Shown: positions 6,857-11,901 of the stretch, one piece after another
Numbering within the stretch: the stretch's first letter is position 1
Layout of the letters: every line of letters starts with the position of its first letter
Source of the DNA: Cloacimonetes bacterium UBA4175
GTDB taxonomy: Bacteria > Cloacimonadota > Cloacimonadia > Cloacimonadales > Cloacimonadaceae
DNA length: 11,901 bases
Reading direction: 5' to 3'
Assembly (NCBI GenBank): GCA_002379855.1
Contig: DFUX01000032.1
Location: forward strand, 1 to 11,901
Program-made: the position numbers and the translations under genes
Notes under the pieces: generated by a model
The model's input: the letters and a program-made list of their open reading frames with translations, nothing else
Databases searched by the model: none
Told to the model about the DNA's origin: nothing

Positions 6857-7164
6857 CAAGCCAGATTGACGGTGAAAAGCTGGTTGAGTTTGAGCATGGT
6901 AAACAGGTCGTAAACCGTGGAAGAACAGCGGGTAACCTCGATTTCGCCGCCCTTGCCCAGAAAGTCCTTGTAAAATAGCAGCAGTTTCCCGATGCCGGTG
7001 CTGCTGATGTTGTTGCAGTTGTTAAGATCGAGCTCCAGGATGGTGGCTTCGGATTTGAGGACTTTGTTCAGATATTCCTGAAAAATATGGGCGTTTTCGC
7101 TGTTCAGGATCCCATCAACCACGAGGATCGCAGTATTGTCATCAAAGCTAAGATCAATTTTCAT
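6856..7164 (-). CDS. STAS-domain anti-anti-sigma factor-like protein
   Basis: This 102-residue protein is a single STAS domain, like SpoIIAA and RsbV. The N-terminal strands contain TAILVVDGIL. The conserved phosphorylation loop reads NNCNNISSTGIGKLLLFYKDF. Aligned with RsbV (MDSTGLG), the regulatory serine is Ser55, with Ser54 and Thr56 beside it. An FTMLKLNQLF helix near the C-terminus matches the usual I/L-x-G-L ending. In the known partner-switch scheme the unphosphorylated protein binds the anti-sigma kinase and frees its target. The neighbouring receiver-ATPase is the obvious candidate kinase. The start at 7164 has a good ribosome site (AGAGGT, five bases). It is the first gene of the operon, about 30 bases after the predicted transcription start. 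Confidence 0.88.
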   Translation of the reverse strand: MKIDLSFDDNTAILVVDGILNSENAHIFQEYLNKVLKSEATILELDLNNCNNISSTGIGKLLLFYKDFLGKGGEIEVTRCSSTVYDLFTMLKLNQLFTVNLA

Positions 7165-7201
7165 CTTTACCTCTTCGCGCAGACAAATTCACTTATCGCA
7201 T

Positions 7202-7229
7202 ATTATGGATGGCCGCGGGCCACTGTCAA
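7202..7229 (-). promoter_or_regulatory. Sigma70-like promoter of the STAS-to-epimerase operon
   Basis: Read on the minus strand, TTGACA (7229-7224, perfect) is followed after 16 bases by CATAAT (7207-7202, 5 of 6). The spacer contains the inverted repeat TGGCC-GCG-GGCCA, which may be an operator or chance. Predicted transcription starts near 7195, leaving about 30 bases before the ATG of the STAS gene. The site sits in the 72-base gap after the EF-G stop, so the operon can be expressed independently of EF-G. Confidence 0.65.
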
Positions 7230-7236
7230 GCTATTT

Positions 7237-9345
7237 TCACGCGTAGCCCCGAATTCTCCTCAGGACTGCCGTCTGGACCTGGGCGGGGCTTATCTCGTAG
7301 GTCTTGAATTCCAGCGAGTAGATTGCCCGGCCCTGGCTGAGGGAGCGGATGCGGGTGGCGTAGCCAAACAATTCGGAAAGGGGAACATCGGCCACCACTT
7401 CCTGCTGATATTCGTTATGCCTGCGCATTACGGAAATCTTGCCGCGCTTGGCATTGATATCGGCAATAACGTCTCCCACAAACTCTTCGGGAGCGATCAC
7501 CGTGAGCAACATCAGGGGCTCCATAATGACCGGCGAGGCTTCCCGCAGGGCTTTATTGACAGCCATCGACGTCGCGATGCGGAAGGCCAGTTCATTGGAA
7601 TCGACCGGATTGTGGTCGCCGTCTATCAGTTCCAGGCGTACCCTTTCCACATTGGCGTTGATGAGGGGGCCGTCGTTGAGGGCGTTCAGGGCTGCCTCTT
7701 CGATTGGTTTGATATACTCGGAGGGAATCTTTTCCGGACTCACGCTGCTGACAAAGATGTTCTTGCGCTCCTTGCTGAGCTCTTCGGGGCTGAGGGGCGA
7801 AACGCGTAACTTGACCCTGGCGTAGCTGCCTTTGCCGTTCATGTCACGCTGGAAGGTTTCTTCGCAAACCGCGCTCTGGGTGATGGTTTCCTTGTAGGAC
7901 ACCTGGGGGTTGCCCACATTGGCGGCGACGTTGAATTCCCGGCGCAGGCGGTCAACGATGACTTCCAGATGCAGTTCCCCCATCCCGGAAATGAGGGTCT
8001 GCCCGCTGTCTTTGTCCGTATGCACCTTGAAGGTGGGGTCTTCTTCCTCCAGCCTTTGCAGGGCTTCCTTGAGGCTCTCCTCGTCCGCTTTGGTTTTGGG
8101 TTCGATGGCGATCGAGATAACGCTGTCCGGGAAGTGCATCTTGCTGAGCAGAATGTCCTGGCTGCCATCCGTGATGGTGTCTCCCGTGCTGAGGAAACGG
8201 CAGCCCACAAAGGCTCCGATATCTCCGGCATGCAGCTCCTGCAGGTCGTTCTTGCGGTTGCTCATCATTTGCAGGATGCGCGCGACCCGTTCTTTCTTGC
8301 CGTTGTTTTGATTATAGAAGGACGCGCCTTTTTTCAAAGTGCCGGAATAGAGCCGCACATAGACCAGCTTGCCCACATATTTGTCGATCTGCACCTTGAA
8401 AGCCAGGCCAACCAGGGGAGCGTTGGGATCGGGCTTCACCGGCACAGGGTCGTTGGTCTGGGGGTCGAAGCCCTGATGCGGGGGCATATCCAGGGGCGAA
8501 GGCAGGAAGTCGCAGATGGCATCCAGCAGCAGTTGCACTCCCTTGTTCTTGAGGGATGAGCCGCAGAGTACAGGTATGAATTGGTTGCTGATGGTGGCTT
8601 TGCGGATAGCCCGGCGGATCCATTCTGGTTTGATCTCCTGTCCTTCCAGATAGGCGTTGATCAGTTGATCGTCGTATTCCGCGACGCTTTCCAGGAGCGC
8701 CTCGCGGTGCTTGGCCGCGGTGTCCGCCAGCTCTGCCGGAATATCCTCAAGGTGGAGTTCCGAACCCAGGGTGAGGGGATCGAAGGTCCAGGCCTTCATC
8801 GTGATCAGGTCAATAACGCCGTTGAAACTGTCTTCCCTGCCGATGGGGATATTGACCAGTTTGGCTTTGGAACTGAGGCGTTCGTTGATCATCTGCACCA
8901 CACGCTCGTAATCCGCTCCGATGCGGTCGAGCTTGTTTATATAGACGATCCTGGGCACCTTGTAGCGATCGGCCTGATGCCATACGGTTTCGGACTGGGG
9001 TTCCACACCAGCCACGCCGCAGAAAACTCCCACGGCTCCATCCAGGACCCGCAGGCAGCGTTCAACCTCGGCAGTGAAATCCACATGGCCAGGGGTGTCT
9101 ATAATGTTGATCTGTTTATCGTTCCAGATACAGGCGACCGTGGCTGAAGTGATGGTGATGCCGCGTTCGCGTTCCTGGTCCATCCAGTCGGTAAAAGCAT
9201 TTCCATCATGCACTTCACCCATCTTGTGCAGAAATCCCGCGTAATAGAGAATCCGCTCCGTCGTGGTGGTCTTGCCGGCATCGATGTGGGCCATGATGCC
9301 AATATTTCTGATCCTTTGGAGCGGAGAATCAGCGTCGCTACTCAT
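7237..9345 (-). CDS. fusA: Elongation factor G, divergent (possibly EFG1-like paralogue)
   Basis: This 702-residue translational GTPase catalyses ribosomal translocation or, in some paralogues, ribosome recycling. GTPase motifs are complete: AHIDAGKT (19-26), RGITI (61-65), DTPGHVDF (83-90), NKLD (137-140), GSSLK (262-266). Domain II, domain III (SGMGELHLEVIVDRLRREF), domain IV and domain V (VPLSELFGYATRIRSLSQGRA) follow in order. From remembered family sequences, several stretches recall the mitochondrial EFG1/spirochaete-type group as much as standard FusA: SLKNKGVQ, EDIPAELADTAAKHREAL, VDSNE, IAPEEFVGDVIADIN. At the domain IV tip the position of the translocation His (E. coli His583) is Asn579, with His578 beside it. 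No rpsL, rpsG or tuf is adjacent. The ATG has an AAGGA site seven bases upstream. The symbol is by family; a second EF-G elsewhere in the genome is possible. Confidence 0.93.
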   Translation of the reverse strand: MSSDADSPLQRIRNIGIMAHIDAGKTTTTERILYYAGFLHKMGEVHDGNAFTDWMDQERERGITITSATVACIWNDKQINIIDTPGHVDFTAEVERCLRVLDGAVGVFCGVAGVEPQSETVWHQADRYKVPRIVYINKLDRIGADYERVVQMINERLSSKAKLVNIPIGREDSFNGVIDLITMKAWTFDPLTLGSELHLEDIPAELADTAAKHREALLESVAEYDDQLINAYLEGQEIKPEWIRRAIRKATISNQFIPVLCGSSLKNKGVQLLLDAICDFLPSPLDMPPHQGFDPQTNDPVPVKPDPNAPLVGLAFKVQIDKYVGKLVYVRLYSGTLKKGASFYNQNNGKKERVARILQMMSNRKNDLQELHAGDIGAFVGCRFLSTGDTITDGSQDILLSKMHFPDSVISIAIEPKTKADEESLKEALQRLEEEDPTFKVHTDKDSGQTLISGMGELHLEVIVDRLRREFNVAANVGNPQVSYKETITQSAVCEETFQRDMNGKGSYARVKLRVSPLSPEELSKERKNIFVSSVSPEKIPSEYIKPIEEAALNALNDGPLINANVERVRLELIDGDHNPVDSNELAFRIATSMAVNKALREASPVIMEPLMLLTVIAPEEFVGDVIADINAKRGKISVMRRHNEYQQEVVADVPLSELFGYATRIRSLSQGRAIYSLEFKTYEISPAQVQTAVLRRIRGYA

Positions 9346-9365
9346 TTTGCTTTCCTTACAGTTCC

Positions 9366-9394
9366 TTTATCTGGATTTATTACTTAAATGCCAA
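9366..9394 (-). promoter_or_regulatory. Candidate promoter for EF-G
   Basis: On the minus strand TTGGCA (9394-9389, 5 of 6) and GATAAA (9371-9366, 4 of 6) are 17 bases apart. Transcription would start near 9359, just before the ribosome site at 9357-9351, giving a short leader. The -10 match is modest and other AT-rich hexamers lie nearby. Confidence 0.3.
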
Positions 9395-9429
9395 GAAAAA
9401 CAGATAGCTATTCTTTGTCCACCAAAAAG

Positions 9430-9605
9430 TTTTTAACAGTGCTTCTGCAGACGCGAAAAATCAACAGTCTGCAATGAATTCTTTGCCCTTTGGAGACGCA
9501 GCCACGCTGTAAAGCTGCCGGGTGGAATACGTCCGTATCGACCAACTGCGCTTTGCTTACGGAGAAAATAATATGCGGTGAACGCGGGTCTTTTGGGTAT
9601 CCACT
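9430..9605. other. Structured intergenic region between divergent genes
   Basis: No gene is seen in the bulk of this 260-base divergent gap. It holds three inverted repeats in series. The first is TGCAGAC (9446-9452) / GTCTGCA (9467-9473). The second is GCAGC (9498-9502) / GCTGC (9514-9518). The third is a hairpin, GGT..GA-ATAC (9521-9530) / GTAT-C.ACC (9535-9543), with a bulge and a mismatch. GTGGAATAC (9522-9530) can also pair with GTATCCAC (9598-9605), which would break the third hairpin. Read on the plus strand it could be a leader for the DUF5683-like gene. I could not assign it to a known RNA class. Confidence 0.35.
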
Positions 9606-9710
9606 ATGAAAGCGATTGCCTCACGCAAATTACAAAGGCGGAAAAAAACATTGACAGGAGGCAGCTTGGAAAAAGACTTTGTAAAAAAACAGCAATGGAT
9701 ACAGAGATGA
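9606..9710 (+). CDS. Possible 34-codon leader ORF coupled to the next gene
   Basis: An ATG at 9606 opens a 34-residue frame rich in Lys, Arg and Gln. Its TGA (9708-9710) overlaps the ATG of the next gene as ATGA. Inside it, a perfect AGGAGG (9656-9661) lies four bases before an in-frame TTG (9666), which would give a 14-residue peptide ending at the same stop. AGGAGG is the best ribosome site in this region and is too far from the next gene's ATG to serve it directly. I infer translational coupling. The peptide matches no family, and overlap by chance is quite possible. Confidence 0.25.
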   Translation: MKAIASRKLQRRKKTLTGGSLEKDFVKKQQWIQR

Positions 9711-10156
9711 AAAGAATCGGCTTAGTGGCCGCGCTTGCCCTGGCCTTTGCGGGGCTGAACAGCCAGGCTGTGAAACAGCCGGCCCGGGCTGCCATCTACT
9801 CCGCGCTCTTGCCCGGAGGCGGCCAGATCTACAACGGAGAGTATCTGAAAGCCGGCCTGGTGGCGGGCGTTCAGGGTTATCTGCTCTGGGCTGCCCTCTA
9901 CAACGATGGCAAAAGGGACGAGTACCGGGACAAGGCCCAAAACGCTCCCAACGAGATTTTGCAACTGAACTATGAGAACAAAAGCAGAGAATATAAAGCC
10001 AAAGTGACCAACGATATCTGGTGGATGGGGATAACAGCCGGACTGTCCGTTTTGGATGCCTATGTGGACGCGCATCTGTATAACTTTGAGGCCGACAAAG
10101 CCAAAGTCCACCTGCTGTTTGACGGTGACGGCGCAAAACTGCAATACAGGTTTTAA
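9707..10156 (+). CDS. DUF5683-like small membrane or secreted protein
   Basis: The protein is 149 residues from the ATG at 9707, which I prefer because it begins a clean signal sequence (KRIG, then a hydrophobic stretch to about 19, SQA at 19-21). An ATG at 9695 and a GTG at 9578 in the same frame would put charged residues in front of it. Family marks are ARAAIYSALLPGGGQIYNGEY (27-46), with the LPGxGQxYN motif, and LDAYVDAHLYNF (116-127). Hydrophobic segments lie at about 47-65 and 104-120. DUF5683 proteins are common in Bacteroidetes-like and related bacteria, and their role is unknown. The gene ends four bases before the CAP-domain gene, so the two are probably co-transcribed. The region around the start has TTGACA at 9651-9656 but no matching -10. 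Confidence 0.75.
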   Translation: MKRIGLVAALALAFAGLNSQAVKQPARAAIYSALLPGGGQIYNGEYLKAGLVAGVQGYLLWAALYNDGKRDEYRDKAQNAPNEILQLNYENKSREYKAKVTNDIWWMGITAGLSVLDAYVDAHLYNFEADKAKVHLLFDGDGAKLQYRF

Positions 10157-10160
10157 GACC

Positions 10161-10946
10161 ATGAAAGTGTGCAAATCGGCGCTGCTGCTGGTAATGCTCT
10201 TGATATCCGGGTTTGGCTGGGCGCGGAACTCAGACGCCGACTTTGCCATACGGATTTTTGAGCAGACGAACAGCGAAAGAATCTCCCGCGGCCTGGCAGA
10301 AATGGTTCTGGATAAAGATTTGCAGCGCTTGGCAACGGACTATAGCCAAAAGATGTGCGCCGGGGGATTCTTTGACCACCGCGACCCCGATGGCTTGCAG
10401 GTGCAGGACAGGCTGCAGCAAGAGTATCCGGGGCTCATTCATTGCGGTGTGGGGGAAAACCTCTATATGAGCGATCGCAGCAACAACAGCAACAACCCCG
10501 ATTACATCGTGCGGCGCTGGCTTGCCTCCCCCGAACACCGTAAAAATCTGCTCGATGCGGAGTTTACCCACATGGGGGTTGGCATTTACCGCAACGGCAG
10601 CAAGCTGTATGTCACCCAAATCCTGGCGAGTCCAATACTGCGCCTGACTTCCAGGCTGCCCCGGAAACTGGTGGCGAATGAATCCTACCGGCTGGACTGC
10701 GAGTATCTGTCGCCCCGTTCGCGGGAAGATTTCAATTGTAGCCTGGCCACGCCGGATCCTAACGCCAGGATCAAGGTTGACCTGTTTTCCTACTACACTG
10801 GTCTGATCCCTCTGAAATGCGTGTGGAGGAAAGACGGCACCCTGACCCTGATCCTGGATTTCCGCGCCGGCAGCGGCGAATACAAGCTGCAGGCTGGCTG
10901 GGGTGAATACTATTATTCCGATCTGTTTACTTTTAAGGTACTCTGA
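10161..10946 (+). CDS. Secreted CAP/SCP-domain protein
   Basis: The protein has 261 residues with a signal peptide (hydrophobic 6-20, cleavage near GWA). The CAP domain spans about 26-160 and has the expected marks: TNSER (36-40), FFDH with His73, GEN (98-100), W120 followed by SPEHRKNLL (123-131), MGVGIY (138-143) and YVTQ (150-153). His73 and His126 with Glu99 would form the usual divalent metal-binding cavity. Bacterial CAP proteins are extracytoplasmic and of mostly unknown activity. Residues 161-261 form an extra beta-rich domain that I do not recognise, unlike minimal YkwD-type proteins. The start is four bases after the DUF5683-like gene and has only a weak ribosome site. The 3' end overlaps the convergent xth gene by 14 bases. 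Confidence 0.88.
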   Translation: MKVCKSALLLVMLLISGFGWARNSDADFAIRIFEQTNSERISRGLAEMVLDKDLQRLATDYSQKMCAGGFFDHRDPDGLQVQDRLQQEYPGLIHCGVGENLYMSDRSNNSNNPDYIVRRWLASPEHRKNLLDAEFTHMGVGIYRNGSKLYVTQILASPILRLTSRLPRKLVANESYRLDCEYLSPRSREDFNCSLATPDPNARIKVDLFSYYTGLIPLKCVWRKDGTLTLILDFRAGSGEYKLQAGWGEYYYSDLFTFKVL

Positions 10947-11706
10947 CCGTTAGCGTTACCGGACAGTGATCCGAGCCCATGATGTCGTCGCGGATGTCGG
11001 CATCCAGCACTTGGGATTGGTGTTCTTCGTTCACAAAGAAATAGTCGATTCTCCAGCCAATGTTCCGGGAGCGTGCCATAGTGCGGTAACTCCACCATGA
11101 ATAGCGTTGCGGCTCTGGATGGAAGATTCTGAATGTATCCACCCATCCGGCTGCCGTGATCTTGTCCAGCCAGGCTCTTTCGATGGGCAGGAAGCCGCTG
11201 GTCTTTTCGTTTTCTTTGGGGTTGGCGAGGTCAATTTCCTTGTGTGCTGTGTTGTAGTCTCCGCAAACCAGCACCATCTTGCCCTTGCGCCGTTCCCGCT
11301 CCATAACCTCGAGGCAGCGGTCATAAAACCGCAGCTTATAATCCAGCCGTTCGTCGTTCATCTGGCCGTTGGGAAAGTAGATGTTATAGATGATGAAGCT
11401 GGCAAACTCGCAGGCAACTATCCTGCCTTCGTTGTCAAACTCCGGGGTGTCAAACCCGTAAGCCACCCTTTCGGGCTCGAGCCTGGAAAGCACCGCGGTG
11501 CCGGAATAGCCCTTGCGTTCCGCGTGCGACCAATACTTCCGGTAGTCTGACAACCGCCCCATATCGTCCGGAATCTGGTGCGCCTGCAGCTTGGTTTCCT
11601 GCAGTCCGATCCAGTCCGGTTTTTCCCGTTGTATGTCGGCAATGAAGTTCTTGCCCAAAACGGCACGCAGGCCATTCACATTCCAAGACCATAGTTTGAG
11701 ATCCAC
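10933..11706 (-). CDS. xth: Exodeoxyribonuclease III (AP endonuclease, Xth/ExoA family)
   Basis: The enzyme cuts DNA 5' to abasic sites and trims 3' blocked ends in base-excision repair. Its 257 residues cover the whole fold with all catalytic elements: N9/N11 in SWNVNGLR, E37 in GLQETK, Y110 in NIYFPNG, D150 and N152 in GDYNTAHKEIDLANPK, D221 in WRIDYFFV, and the terminal D246/H247 in GSDHCPV. It fits the type shared by ExoA and APE1. The start is GTG (11706-11704), supported by AGAGGAG (11719-11713) six bases upstream. A TACAAT hexamer at 11731-11726 resembles a -10 but has no -35 at the right distance; TTGACA at 11770-11765 is 33 bases away from it. Tail-to-tail overlap with the CAP gene leaves no room for a terminator between them. 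Confidence 0.95.
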   Translation of the reverse strand: MDLKLWSWNVNGLRAVLGKNFIADIQREKPDWIGLQETKLQAHQIPDDMGRLSDYRKYWSHAERKGYSGTAVLSRLEPERVAYGFDTPEFDNEGRIVACEFASFIIYNIYFPNGQMNDERLDYKLRFYDRCLEVMERERRKGKMVLVCGDYNTAHKEIDLANPKENEKTSGFLPIERAWLDKITAAGWVDTFRIFHPEPQRYSWWSYRTMARSRNIGWRIDYFFVNEEHQSQVLDADIRDDIMGSDHCPVTLTVRVP

Positions 11707-11839
11707 GGCTTTCTCCTCTGTGCTGATTGTAGATTGCGGACTTGTTGCCAGTCTCCGGTCAATGTGTCAAGCACAAAAGCATTGCCGGACAGCGGAAAAG
11801 CCCCTCGCTATACTTGCTCTAATTAACAAATAGTGCTGA

Positions 11840-11901
11840 TTATCCCGTTTTTCCTTCATACCGCCCGCCCTTGCTGCGACTGCGTTTGGTGCCATCATCC
11901 T
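11840..11901 (-). CDS. Possible 3' end of a gene cut by the window edge
   Basis: On the minus strand, 19 codons run from the edge to a TAA at 11842-11840, encoding DDGTKRSRSKGGRYEGKTG. The basic, Gly/Ser-rich sequence looks like the disordered C-terminal tail of a real protein. Another frame is also open here, so the call rests on composition alone. The 133 bases between this stop and the xth start show no gene and no clear terminator. Confidence 0.3.
   Translation of the reverse strand, partial: DDGTKRSRSKGGRYEGKTG

Noticed and set aside
5894..6913. 339-codon plus-strand frame
   Set aside because: It is the antisense shadow of the receiver-ATPase gene and has no family features of its own.
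9440..9545. Cyclic-di-GMP-I type riboswitch
   Set aside because: Fragments such as GACGCA and GCCGGGTGG recall parts of that class, but the conserved CACGCA/AGGGCAAACC half and the tetraloop-receptor layout are missing.
11808..11819. CTATACTTGCT shared with 2884-2895
   Set aside because: An 11-base match; at the left site it overlaps the epimerase stop codon and no flanking similarity extends it, so chance is the simpler reading.

Overview
The window is a stretch of bacterial chromosome coding for ordinary cellular genes, with two repeat-rich intergenic zones. The secreted 599-residue protein ends in an Fn3-like module (YNVYGSNDPYA motif). Together with a DUF5683-type membrane protein, Shine-Dalgarno sites and sigma70-like promoters, it recalls the Candidatus Cloacimonadota / FCB-type bacteria. 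That placement rests on remembered protein style only and is tentative.

Left part (1-2893): a degenerate octamer repeat lies at the edge, followed by a sigma70-like promoter at 188-216 and a leader of about 440 bases with several hairpins, two of them mutually exclusive. Next comes a plus-strand gene for a large exported beta-rich protein (664-2463) with a strong intrinsic terminator. The 370 bases beyond the terminator are non-coding. They hold two copies of a GATC/GGGATGACAC palindromic repeat and a second array of the same octamer family.

Centre, minus strand (7164 down to 2894): five genes are packed with overlaps or a 12-base gap and probably form one operon. They are a STAS anti-anti-sigma-like protein, a receiver fused to a SpoIIAB/RsbW-like ATPase, prmC (release-factor glutamine methyltransferase), murA (first committed step of peptidoglycan synthesis) and a nucleotide-sugar epimerase of the UDP-glucuronate 4-epimerase type. 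A promoter with a perfect TTGACA -35 lies just upstream (7202-7229). The operon joins a partner-switch regulatory pair to envelope and translation genes.

Right part: a 702-residue elongation factor G (9345 down to 7237) stands alone, away from any str operon, and has a substituted domain IV tip. Divergent from it, after a 260-base structured intergenic region, are a small DUF5683-like protein and a secreted CAP-domain protein four bases apart. The CAP gene overlaps tail to tail with xth (exonuclease III family AP endonuclease, GTG start). A possible 3' end of another minus-strand gene is cut by the right edge.

I found no mobile element, CRISPR array, tRNA or rRNA. The items most worth pursuing are the receiver-ATPase/STAS pair, the divergent EF-G, the switching leader RNA and the shared octamer repeats.
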